Origin: Rhabditophanes sp. KR3021
Taxonomy: Eukaryota > Nematoda > Chromadorea > Rhabditida > Alloionematidae
Direction: 5' to 3'
Assembly (NCBI GenBank): GCA_963281155.1
Contig: CAUJLY010000006.1
Coordinates: 6,138,001-6,202,000, forward strand
Length of the DNA stretch: 64,000 nt
Below are positions 39,534 to 50,789 of this stretch, one piece after another. How positions within the stretch are numbered: position 1 is the first letter of the stretch; every line of letters starts with the position of its first letter. Under the pieces are notes generated by a model that worked only from the letters and a program-made list of their open reading frames with translations, was not told where the DNA came from and searched no databases. A program made the translations under genes and the position numbers.

Positions 39534-41502
39534 ATGAGATTTTTACAAGAAAAGAGTAATTGTTCTAAGGATTTGGTTCAAAATACCTATTTTACTATTT
39601 TACTATTGTTTGCAACACATATTAATTATGCAAACGCTATTGCTTTCTTCGAAATAACATCTATTTCACATTCATCAGTCGTTATAAAAATGATTAAATC
39701 AGAAAATGTATCCCGTTTTGATATGACAGTGGATATTTTTGATCTCAACAAAATGAGGCACTTCAGACAAACAGAAATGACAACAGACCGAGTGGATCAA
39801 GTAAGTTTGCCATGGAAATTTAGTATCAGCATATATTTAAATGACACAACTTACTTATCCATATTAATAGCTAAAAACTATTTTTAAAATTTTCGCATCA
39901 TTACGATACAAACTACTTTCTTAGTATGCATTTGTAATTTATATTTTTTCTTCCAAAGTAAAACAAGAATTTTATTTAAGTGAAAAAATACAATATTAAG
40001 AAAAGTGATGCGTTAGTTCTCACATTAAGAAGAACTCTTTCTAAATTCATTTATGTATAAATTCTTATTTTGATATTTTGACAGCTTCAATACATATTTG
40101 AAATTTCCAAATCTTTGATTCATTAAAATTTTGTTACATAAAGTTTTGTAAATATCTCATGCAAGTAGTTGTAGCGTGTTTTTGGTGCATCAAACAAATG
40201 TAAATTTTCTTTTTTTAAATGATATTTTATCACGACATTCTACATGATAACAATACAACCAAAATTTGTTCAAACAATTTTAGTTTACCTCCAATCTTTA
40301 AGTAAAGTATTTTATTTTGACATGATTATTAGTAAATTGTTGCGTTACAATACTCGCGCATTAAAGTATGTATTAAAAACAATATGTAATAAACTGTGAT
40401 GTTACCCAACTTGTAGTTAGGATTCTTGCTAATACTTTTCCATATTTTTATATTAATTATATTTTGTTTCAGCTTTTCTTATTCGACGGATTGACGCCTG
40501 CCACATGGTTTACCTTGCGCATTCAATACCGACTTTTTCATCACAATTCAATCACAAAAACAGATATCGCAACAAAACAGGTAATCATTTAATTAGAGGG
40601 CATAAAACAGTTGGCTTTAAATATAAATTGAAATTAATGTAAAGTACTTTTAAGTACAAACAAAAAAACATGAAGAACAATTATTAAGAGAATTGACAGT
40701 TGCTTGGTAATTATCATTTAACACTCTATTAACAGAACAAAAAAGTACAATTGCACGACCTTAAAAATTCTGCCAGGGCCTTCTAATTCTGATAGTCAAA
40801 ACAACAGATATACAAGAACGTTCTTTTGTTAATATAAACACTTACAGTGTGTCATTATTCAATTGAACTTTTTGTAATTATGTTTTGGTTAATTAAAAAT
40901 TCAAGGGTTTGGTATCAAATGTATTAAGTACTTTTAACTTTATAGGAATTGATCTTCAAAACAAAAGATGACGCGTCTACAGATGATTCCAAAATAGATA
41001 ATCAAATTATTTTCTTAGAAAGTATTGTTTCTAAACCAGATCAATTGGATGTCACTATCGGATCAACATTTAGTAGTGATAAAAGAGTAAGTCTTTTATT
41101 AGAAACGTTATGTATAATGTACTATTTTAGATCAAAATTGTCGTTATACCTGAATTAATTTTGTGTGATCGCGGAGCTTTTAAAGCAAACGGAATTCAAT
41201 TAGCTCATAATAATTCACTAATTTCCTTTGATTTAAAAAATGGTGGTTACAAATCAAATAGACACAAACACGATCCAAAAGCAAATAATCATAATTCTTG
41301 CTCAACTTTATGTATTCATCCATATATCAAGGCAAGAATAAGTAATAAAGAAGAGTTATTCAGGGGAAAAGCTTGGTGCGGCACACTTGAACAAGCTTAC
41401 AATCAATTGTATCAAAGTAATAATTTCGGAAAGCAACCCATACCAATTTTGTTTATGTTCGTTATTGCATTTAGCATACATTTTAATATATTTCTTAACT
41501 AA
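39534..41502 (+). CDS. Probable GPI-anchored, fibronectin-like surface protein
   Basis: Four exons, 39534-39800, 40473-40580, 40946-41086 and 41131-41502, join in phase to 295 aa. The N-terminus has a hydrophobic signal-like stretch (YFTILLLFATHINYANA). The next 90 residues have the beta-strand rhythm of a fibronectin type III domain: SVVIKMIK in an early strand and FDGLTPATWFTLRIQYR, the usual L-x-P-x-T-x-Y-x-(V/I) F-strand motif, coded by its own exon. Two cysteine pairs follow in the last exon. The C-terminus ends in a hydrophobic segment (ILFMFVIAFSIHFNIFL) with no charged tail after it, as in a GPI-anchor signal. Two introns (39801-40472 and 40581-40945) are longer than usual for this window and contain nothing recognisable. 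Function unknown. Confidence 0.7.
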
Positions 41503-42323
41503 TTTTGTATATATTAATTAGTAAGTATTCACCGTCCATAGATTATTGTAAATAAAATTAATTTTTTAATTAAGACAAGTGATAGTATTTAATCATGTAT
41601 TATGATGTAACCCTTAAAAATAATGATTTTAAGCTTATGTAACTTGACAAAATTGTCTAATAACATATCACCAATAATCTTTTACCATTTTAATTGAACA
41701 CTACCTATTTTAAAACCGACGATATATACATACTTTTGTGCAACAAGAGATATGTAAAAACCTAAAGCTAACCACAATATATCCCCTAATATTTGTCAAC
41801 TTATTCTAAATAAATTAATATAATTGACTTTGAGCTAATGAATATATCCAATAGCAACTTATATTAGTGTTCATTTTCAGCAAAAAATATAACTCCTTCG
41901 TACGTTTGAAGCTATTTAAATTTGCATTTATATGTATGAGGAGGTATAGAGATAATTGTTGATACATCTTGCATTATGTTTAAAATAGAGTTGGATAGAA
42001 GATTAACTTCTCTTAATCACTTCCGGATGTTTAATATTGAAATTGTTTAACCTCTGATATTCAGATGTCATGATGATATCTCATTTTAATATCATATAGC
42101 TTGAAAGTAGTGTTTGTTCGCATTTTTTACCTCTCAAGTTCTTTTCTATTTAATTAATGCAGTATGATTTGCGGTATGAGTATGTTTAAATCTCCCAATT
42201 TAATTTGAAACATACATTTTTTGATTTTTTCACATCGAAAACTTCCTTTTTTGTTAAATGTGTTCATGTGATAATCTGATAGAGAATTTGCTGACATCTA
42301 TTGAAGTCGTGAAATAAGACATT
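41503..42323. other. Intergenic, 0.8 kb
   Basis: AT-rich, between the fibronectin-like gene and the decayed gene fragment. Nothing was recognised. Confidence 0.5.
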
Positions 42324-42785
42324 TCAAGATTGTGACCACTTCAGAGCTCTTGCTAATACAAGCGTTGTTTCTCTTTTTAATATATATTCATCACCAATAC
42401 CGCGGATAAGAACTAATCCGGAATTGAAGAGTTTTGCTAATCCAATTGCGTCATTATTTGTACCATTTACTGCACAACCACAAAGTAACATAATCAATCC
42501 ATTATAATACAACTGTCCTAATTGTCTTGTTGTGGTCGCGCGAACTTTCTTCGACATCATGTCCTTCAAACACAACCACCAGATTGTAGTTGATTTTCAT
42601 AATTGTTAAGTGCTGTTTATTAGCAATAATTTTTCTTCTTACCAGCCCTTTGACTTATTGGATGTACTTGGAAAAGAGGTAAAGACAAAGCGTTGATGAG
42701 CCTAGATATATTTTTCCGATTGTCAATGATAGCAGGATATTCGGAAAATTCAATCGAAATTGTCAAAAGAACACCATTCTAGCGT
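42324..42785 (-). pseudogene. Decayed gene fragment, repeat-helix-like
   Basis: Two stretches with coding character lie on the minus strand. The upstream one (about 42780-42634) reads LLTISIEFSEYPAIIDN and ends at a good donor (GCTG|GTAAGA). The downstream one (about 42595-42324) reads LGQLYYNGLIMLLCGCAV, then GLAKLFNSGLVLIRGI, ending in a stop. The best acceptor between them (AAACAG) leaves the second part in the wrong frame, and stops precede the first part. The helical, Leu-rich text suggests an armadillo or HEAT-like protein, which I cannot name. I read it as a broken copy, though a missed splice site is possible. Confidence 0.35.
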
Positions 42786-42830
42786 ATCTGCATTCATTTT
42801 CTATGTCGTCATCAACTGTGTAAAACGATT

Positions 42831-45800
42831 ATACGTGTATTTCATATGTATGGCTTTATGTAACATTTTATAGTATTTATATCATTTTTAGCATGAACGG
42901 ATTAACCTTATTAAAATAATTATTATTACTATAAATACTAATTTTTTAAGTATTAACTTCATAACTTATGAGAACAATTAAAAACAGATAAGATCAGTCA
43001 AAGGGGTATACCCCGCAAACTTCATATTATTATTTTATAACTTCTTGACAGTTTATGGAAATTTAAATACAATAATGTATCAAGATATATATTGGCACAC
43101 ATTTTTAACATTTAAACTTATTAATTAACACACATTTTTATATATCATTCAATTATATATATTTTTTATTCTTATACGTTTCAACATACGATAGTGTATA
43201 TAATTTAAGTTTGCAATAACCATCTTTGATCTATCGACATACTCGTATATAAACAAATACTTAACCATAGATACATATCAATAAATACAGCGTAATTATC
43301 AGTTTAAGTTCTAACTTTTTGCCGGCTTATTTGATTACCATTTCGGCGAAGTATATCATGTTAAAGGAATCCTTTCAAACAAAAGGGACTTAGATCTTTC
43401 CAATTAATAGTATTTGTCTCTAAACTGATGCCTCATCCAAATAATTCCCACTATGATTTACCCTTTACCTCTATATCTTTGTTTCTATTGATCATGTAAC
43501 ATTTGTATTTAGGTTGTTAATGATAAGAATTAAACGCTCGTACCAATTGTCAACATTTATCTTAGTGTGTATTTTTATATTAGACACTTTTATGTTTGTA
43601 ATCACCCATTAATCATCTTCATTTATTATACACAAGCTTAGCCTGTCCTGGATTAAAATTTGTTCTAAAAATAGTAATTAACTTTTTAAATTATATGATG
43701 ATTGTCCTATTAAATATTTAAATGACACTTTTTGACACTAACTGAACGGGTTTGGTTTCTCTTCCCGTTGAACAAAGCTTTTCGAGTGAAATTAAATATT
43801 TTCATGAATACAATTGTTATAAAATTTCAGCTGTGTCTGTATAATTTATCATTCAATGCACTTTAATCACTTTAATTGCGTCAATTGTTTTTATTATCTT
43901 CTTTGAAAATGATACCTTTGAAAATTTAGCGAATCTATTATTTATAGGTAATTTACCTACGTAACAAAAATAACATTTTACAATTCAGCATAATTAAGAC
44001 GACAAAATCAGTTAAATTGAGTCTTTATGTGGAAATACGTTGAATAATCTTCTTTTGTTTGCATTCACAAGATAAGATGCTTATGAAATACAGCCTGTTT
44101 TTTGGTTTCTTTTTGTTAACGAAAAATGATCTTGTCAATTATATTTAATATCTGTTTGGTGGTGGTAGTAAAATTTGGTTGGTATTTCATATAATCTTTC
44201 TTTTCATGTTGGACTTTACTCATTTTAAATGTACATAGAATGTTTTACTATTTGTTGGAATTCTTATATATCTAGTTTTTCAATTCATTGAATCGTCTGT
44301 TTTTGTTATCCGATTTACTGATGCTTCTTTTCGTAAATAATTTGTTTAAAAAAGTTTCCTACATTCTGAATATTCTTTCCTCTTTTTAAACATTATTTGG
44401 ACTCTACTAACTGAAAGATATATGCTTATCGTTGAATCACATATTATTCATCAGCTATTAAAAAATGATTTTGTAATAGAACAAGTGGGTGGCGGTAAAG
44501 TTGATTTAGATAAGATAATATTTATTATATAGATATCTTTATTTTCCCTTTATTTTCATTGCTAGTCTTTATCAATAAGATATTTTGACTATTGTTTCGC
44601 TGGGAGACGTCTTTATCAATGTATAAACAATTATCTAATTTGTTCGTTAATATTTTACTATTTTTAAACCTATCTAATTTAAATCTTCTCTTAAGTGTTA
44701 AAAAACAAGTTACTTAAAGAATTGTTTTATTTAGAATTAATTTCCTTCTTTTATTAAAACAATTTATTTGTAGCCGCAACTTCTGCTAAGATCATTCAAT
44801 AATTATATGTAGAACATCATTCATTTTGATGTTTCTGTTAACAAAAGTTTTATTGTTTTATATACATCTATATCCTCAACTTATTTTAACGCGTTTAAAT
44901 TATTGTAAAAATTTAATAGAATAAGATGCACACAATATTATTTGTTTTTAAATAATGTACATATTTAAACCAATTAATACATTCTCCGGAGATTATTTTA
45001 ATTATTGTCAGAGAAACATTTTTTGCTGTTTTATTTTAAAAGAAATTCAAGAAAACATTATACTACAATTATTTAGAAAAGGGTCATTTGAAGGTGATCA
45101 GTAAACTGCGATATAGACACACAGCTGGTCACATAGATATAGACTTTCATTGTTGTGTTGGTCATCGTATATATACTTTACAACGAACATTTTTACTGTC
45201 CTATGTCTTCAAAAATTTAGTTAAACACAACTATATAGCCACTGTTTTGTTAAAACTTTTCTTTGCATATCGGTAATATCTCGAAACTAGATCACACTTA
45301 TATTACATTATATTTCATACAAAAGTGTTTTGTTCATTCACCTTTTATTAACACAAATTATATTTTTGTTGGATATGATTGCATTGTCTTTGCCGTAATC
45401 AAATTAATACAATCATTCAAATATGCCTATAATATTGGGATAAACATTCTTGGATGTACAGATACTTAGGTTATTATTTTTCTTTTCAAATTATCATTAT
45501 TACCGTCAATTACTAATTATATAGAATATTCGTTCCCACATCTTTTTTATCATAATTTTTATAAGTGATTGCACAATAGCTGAATGAATACAAATTAATA
45601 AAATAATGCATTCCAAGCATTTCTTACCCTTATTGCTTTCATTATTTTCATATGAATACAAATATATTTCGGATAATGTTTTGCTATCAGAGTCACGGTG
45701 GGTAAATATAGCGTTTTTTGTGCATTGTAGCAAATATCTCAAAAAATGAATGAAAAAGATGGTTCTCAAAGATAGTCGTTGGATTCCTCTATAAAATCTG

Positions 45801-46566
45801 AATCTATTGGTATAAAAATATCAACAAAATTGCCATCGGATCGAGCAGGGCAAGCCTGTGAAAAGTAAATATCTGGTATTTTTATGTTTTTTCGTTCAAT
45901 TTTCACTATTAATACTTTTTTACCGTCCAATCTTAATAAAATATAATAAAACTAATAAATATTCGTGTAATCCATACTTTAAAATCAAAATCAATCAGAT
46001 ATTACTAGTAATATTGAGGAGTTAACACAAAGCATACTTTTTTCAAAAAACCCTGCGCGTACATTGTTGGAAAGTTGTGTCTGTTTAAAATTGTTTATAA
46101 TATGTTTTATTTACTAAATAGTAATGCACTGGTAAAAATTGAGTTTAAAAAATGAATGTATAGACCTGAAACGGTTAAAAAAAAGTACGTCTATTTTTCA
46201 TGACGACACAAGTTTTTCAAAAGCCTGAAACTCCGTTTAAAAAAACAATTTTTAAAATGTTCTTTCTACGTTTTACTTAGCAAAAGCAGTACTTTCTGAT
46301 GCTTGTTGTTGCAATAAAATTGGTCCAGCTACTCATGAGTTATTAATCATTTTTGACAAACCAAAAATTTATTTTTATTTTTTTAACAAATTCCTTGTTC
46401 AAAGCCGTATATTTATCAATTTTATAATTTTAAAACCTCAAAAATATGTATATCTTTTGTTTATATGTGTTTATAATTGTTTGTACGCGTTCATGTATTT
46501 TTATCGTGCGTATTTAGACGTTTAACTAATATTTACTTCATTAAATAATATTATTATACTTTTAGA
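42831..46566. other. Intergenic left of the transposase-like gene
   Basis: 3.7 kb of AT-rich sequence. It contains a 20-base word at 43275-43294 repeated at 50550-50569. A lone exon-like stretch on the minus strand at about 45766-45855 follows a good acceptor (TTTTCACAG), with 30 codons then a stop, but no upstream exon fits. No clear terminal inverted repeats of a transposon were seen by eye. Confidence 0.45.
43275..43294 (+). repeat. 20-bp direct repeat, left copy
   Basis: ATATCAATAAATACAGCGTA occurs here and at 50550-50569 in the same orientation, 7.3 kb apart, bracketing the transposase-like gene. It may be a chance or dispersed repeat. Confidence 0.4.
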
Positions 46567-48399
46567 ATGGTTCGTCCAAGAAGTAGAACTGTAGCCTCAA
46601 GGGCAACGGCAGAGGTTGCAAGAGAAGAGCTTGCCAATGTGAGAGAAACGGAAAGTGCCAGAAATAGAGCTAGAATTATAACTTTAGAAGCAGAAAAATT
46701 AGAAGATGCTGAAACAATTAAGGATTTAAGAAAGAAAGTAGAAGTTTTGAAAATAAAGGTAAAGGATTCGGAACATAGAGGTTCTCACAAAGTCCTTCAA
46801 AAAACGATGATGAGAAAGTCTTATGAAAAACTGGAAACTAGAGCCAAATTCGATCGTATAAATAGTTGGATGAATAGTTTAAAGGAATTGAACGACAATT
46901 CCGATCTTTCACAAGAAGCATGTTCTGCCCTATCAAGAAGACTGCTAAAATTTGAAGAAAACGAAAACGAAAAATTAACTGTAGAGCAGACTAGCGAGTT
47001 TTTTCTTACTTTGGGGATTACTCAAAACAAATTCCGTTTGCTATATCAAATCTTGAAATCGTATGAAATTCCAGTACCCTTTTCACCTTATTCGTTCTTT
47101 GAACAGTTTATCAAACAAACACCACCAGGAAAGTATGTTACTATTAAGACAGATGGGAGTACAGGAAGAGTATCATCCGATATTAAAGAATTAATGAAGA
47201 TTAGACTTGAAAGATTGTACAACTCAGAGCAATTAGTTTTTGAAACAACTCCATCATCAAATGTTATTAGAGTGAAAATCTGTCTTGTTGGTGACAAGGG
47301 AAAAGGAACAACAAAATTCTGTTTCCAGCCCCAAGTCAAAGATAAAAACCATTCATTTAAGGTCTTAAGTGTTATTGCTTTATGGGATGGACCAGATAAT
47401 AGAGAATTTATGGATTATTACTTAAATACTGCCTACAGCGGTGGTAATTGTGAAATGATAAACGGATCGGTAATTCAACAGCTTAAAGATTGTAAACGAA
47501 TAAAACTGAATACCGACATTACTTGTTTGATTGAATACTACCTTACAGGGGACTTTTTATTTATCTATAGCTTCATGGGTTTTAAAGGGCCAGCTTCAAA
47601 CTATTTCTGCTTTTATTGTGAATACTATAGCCGTACACCAAATGAAGTTGGCCACTTTCACAAGAATAAGAAGACGTGTTGGAAAGACTTTGACTTTAGT
47701 AGTATCTGGGACTTAAGATCAATGACTGAAGATGTTAATTGTGAATTAATAGAGCTTAATAAAAGAGGATTCAAGCAGTATGCATTGATGGAAATTGAGT
47801 ATAACAATATTTTAATGCCATTGTTACATATTTTTATGGGTCTGACTGTGGATATTCAAAAGAAACTTAAGGAACTGCTTCACGCTGAAGATGCTGATAA
47901 AATGATTCAATTCTTTAAATCTATTGGAATAAGAATGCGCGACTACTGGGAGGCTTTTAGTGGAAATGCTGTAAGTAAATTGATGAAAAACATGGGAGCA
48001 TTTTTAGATGTCTTACCTAATTCAACGAATGGAGTCACTAATATGAAAGACATTCTCAACAAGCTTTCCAATGTATACCTTTTGATCTTCGTAGCCAATG
48101 TAGACGATATTAGTAAATTGAAATCGGCCTTAGAAGAATTGGTTCGTGCTTACATGAATGGTCAGATTTCAAAAAATATGACAATCACTCCAAAGGCCCA
48201 TACGCTTATTTGTCATGCTATTGGACAGCTTGGAACACATGGAACACTTATGCTATTTTCTGAGCAAGGACAAGAGGCTCTTCACAATATTATAAATAAA
48301 GATGTAATACGATTTCAATCGATGGAGCAGGTTGAACGTCAAATGGAACTTATTATGCGTTTCCACAGTCTTCGTGTAGCGTTTGCTGATGATAAATAG
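46567..48399 (+). CDS. RAG1/Transib-like DDE transposase-type protein
   Basis: A single intronless exon codes for 610 aa. Residues about 15-90 are a charged coiled-coil. Further on are VGDKGKG (D243), YYLTGDFLF (D329), then C348-x2-C351, the pair H545-x4-H550, and SEQGQE with E570. This is the layout of an RNase H-fold DDE nuclease with a zinc-binding insertion. Spacings D329 to C348 (19), C348 to C351 (3), H545 to H550 (5) and H550 to E570 (20) equal those between mouse RAG1 D708, C727, C730, H937, H942 and E962. D243 to D329 is 86, against 108 in RAG1. The family is therefore probably RAG1/Transib-related. No RAG2-like gene, RING finger or evident terminal repeats accompany it. It could be a mobile element's transposase or a domesticated copy. 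The frame is fully open, so it is recent or maintained. Confidence 0.7.
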   Translation: MVRPRSRTVASRATAEVAREELANVRETESARNRARIITLEAEKLEDAETIKDLRKKVEVLKIKVKDSEHRGSHKVLQKTMMRKSYEKLETRAKFDRINSWMNSLKELNDNSDLSQEACSALSRRLLKFEENENEKLTVEQTSEFFLTLGITQNKFRLLYQILKSYEIPVPFSPYSFFEQFIKQTPPGKYVTIKTDGSTGRVSSDIKELMKIRLERLYNSEQLVFETTPSSNVIRVKICLVGDKGKGTTKFCFQPQVKDKNHSFKVLSVIALWDGPDNREFMDYYLNTAYSGGNCEMINGSVIQQLKDCKRIKLNTDITCLIEYYLTGDFLFIYSFMGFKGPASNYFCFYCEYYSRTPNEVGHFHKNKKTCWKDFDFSSIWDLRSMTEDVNCELIELNKRGFKQYALMEIEYNNILMPLLHIFMGLTVDIQKKLKELLHAEDADKMIQFFKSIGIRMRDYWEAFSGNAVSKLMKNMGAFLDVLPNSTNGVTNMKDILNKLSNVYLLIFVANVDDISKLKSALEELVRAYMNGQISKNMTITPKAHTLICHAIGQLGTHGTLMLFSEQGQEALHNIINKDVIRFQSMEQVERQMELIMRFHSLRVAFADDK

Positions 48400-50789
48400 T
48401 TTATATTTTATAATTTTTGTTTAAATTTAGTTTTATATTGTGTATAAATATTTTTAAAGGCAAAATAGAGATTTATAATAATTGAATCATTTATGCTAAT
48501 TATATCTTTCAAAATATGGCTTTATTCGTGAAAATAAATGATCAAAGTTAAAAAAGAATTTGAAAAAATGAAATTTTTCCTAAAACATTTAATACCGTGG
48601 TGATGACCCATCAAACAAAAATAATTTTTATACTCTAATATAGCTCTAGAAAAACTAAACAAAGTGTAGAAAGCACATTTTTGATTTATGTTTTTTATCT
48701 CTTAAAAAAAGTCATTTTAAAAAAAAATCATATATTATGCATTGTTTCGATGGCTGAGAGGGGCTATACTTGTATGATATCGTCCGAATATGACAATTAT
48801 TATAAAATATTATCAAAAAACATGCTTTAGATGCTTTTGGAATCACTTTTATCGAGAATTGACTACAATGCATATACTTATTCACCGTGGAGTCAAGTAT
48901 TATTTTTAAAAAGATTTTTCTTTAAATGTTAAAAAAATTATTTTTCCTTTTATTCTAACTTTCCATTTATTACACTTTAGCAAAAATAAGTCATAATACA
49001 TATGTTATCATTATTTAATTCTTTTGCTATTTATAGCAGCCAAATAAAGTATTATATTTTTAAAAGTTTAAATAAAATCGAATCTGAGAGTATCTCTTGA
49101 TCTTGATCAAAGTATTTTTATATATGGGGCCGTTTTTTGTTCTAATTATACTCTATAAATGATTTGTAAACATTAAATTATTTATAGCCATTAAATAGGA
49201 TCTTTTAATGTTCGTAAGAGTCTTTTCTCCCAAATGCTAGCTATCAAAGTGAGTATATAAACATATTTATCAACCTATATTGGAACGATGGTCTCGTTTG
49301 GAAACAAACCTCCAAAAGTTCCGCTCAGGTGTAATAGTAGGTATCATTGTCTTCGAGTATATATCATATCAATATTCCTGATTTTTATTTATAATATTAA
49401 TATAGTTAGGTGATTTATCATTAACAACTATTAACGATTTGTGTCATTATTAACAACGTTTTTAAACATCCATCTTCTTGTTATTAATAAATGAAACATA
49501 TGTATATAAACAAGCTTAATTTGTTACCAAACGTTTTATGTTTATAATCAATCTATTTTAAAGTTTGTCAAATTATTATCAAACCTTGTTGATTTATATA
49601 TTCCTTAAATAATGTAATCAAACAACAATTGTATTTGGATGCCTTTCCTTTTCATTTACTATTGTATTACAACTTTATTTAGCCTTATTGATTGCTTAAG
49701 CTTATTTGATATATAAATGGACTGTCTGTCGTCAAGGTCGATCATTTTCATAAGACAAAACTTATATGCTTTATAACTATGGTTATTTTATGTCAATCGC
49801 TGATTAGTTGCTATTCTTTACAATAAGGTTTAGAATACTTAAAAACATGAAATTATTTTTTCTACCAATAATACTTTTTGTATTTGAACCTCATTAATCA
49901 TGCAACATGTATATATCACTAAGGTAGTATCGTTTATACAAAACTAAATGCACATTAGACATCATAATCAAAAAAATAGAGTTATACAATAAAGGCTTAG
50001 AAAACATATGTTTGATATCAAAAAGTTAGTCGACTACCATTGTTATATACATTGCACTATATAAAATTTAAATATTCTCTCAGTTTTGAATACAAAAATA
50101 AATATTATTTGTAATGAATAACCAATAAATGTGAATTTGTGAGCTATTAATATTTGCTCGTAGCCGTTCTAATATATTTCACTAAATAAATCTAATGCAT
50201 CTTTCTAGTTGTATTCAAAATTGGTCAAAATGAATACTGTTGGATATGTAAATAATTTACAATATTCACATTGACTCTTAGTTATTTTGATAAAGTTAAT
50301 TATCTTGGAAAATTAGTTGATGCAACATAATCTGTTTTTATGAAACAAATTTCAAACATGTATATTTTTTATTTTAAAAATATAGGTTAAATCATTTATC
50401 TATTTTTATTTATCATTTATGTCCTCGTCCTCTTCTCATCAACTGTGTGAAAACAAAATAATAATCTATTCTTTGTTACAATTGTTGTTTAGCAACAAAT
50501 TGACAAAACTATTAATATAATTGTGTTTTCAGTATATCCTCATTTTTCTATATCAATAAATACAGCGTATAAATATATTCTTCGTATATTGATCATAACG
50601 ATTTATCGGGGTATTTGGTAGAAATTAATCCCTGTCATTTATTTTAGATATAAATATCCCTTCTTCTAAATTTGTATTTTTGGAAGAGACACATATGTTT
50701 GTGTACAAAAGGTACATGATCTTAACTATAAATTTTAATTAGAACATACATTTAACGCAATACAACAAATTTTATTATTAAGAAATATA
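48400..50789. other. Intergenic right of the transposase-like gene
   Basis: 2.4 kb of AT-rich sequence up to the MYPT start, with the second copy of the 20-base word at 50550-50569. It includes two ACCGTGG words (near 48596 and 48883) that might be element-associated, but no matching inverted copy was found upstream by eye. Confidence 0.45.
50550..50569 (+). repeat. 20-bp direct repeat, right copy
   Basis: Identical to 43275-43294 and in the same orientation. Confidence 0.4.

Noticed and set aside
45766..45855. Minus-strand terminal exon-like stretch reading DGNFVDIFIPIDSD after TTTTCACAG
   Set aside because: The acceptor is good and 30 codons are open, but no upstream exon joins in phase and no family is evident.
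46000..48900. Terminal inverted repeats around the transposase-like gene
   Set aside because: I looked for matching inverted words (such as ACCGTGG near 48596 and 48883) upstream of the gene and found none by eye.
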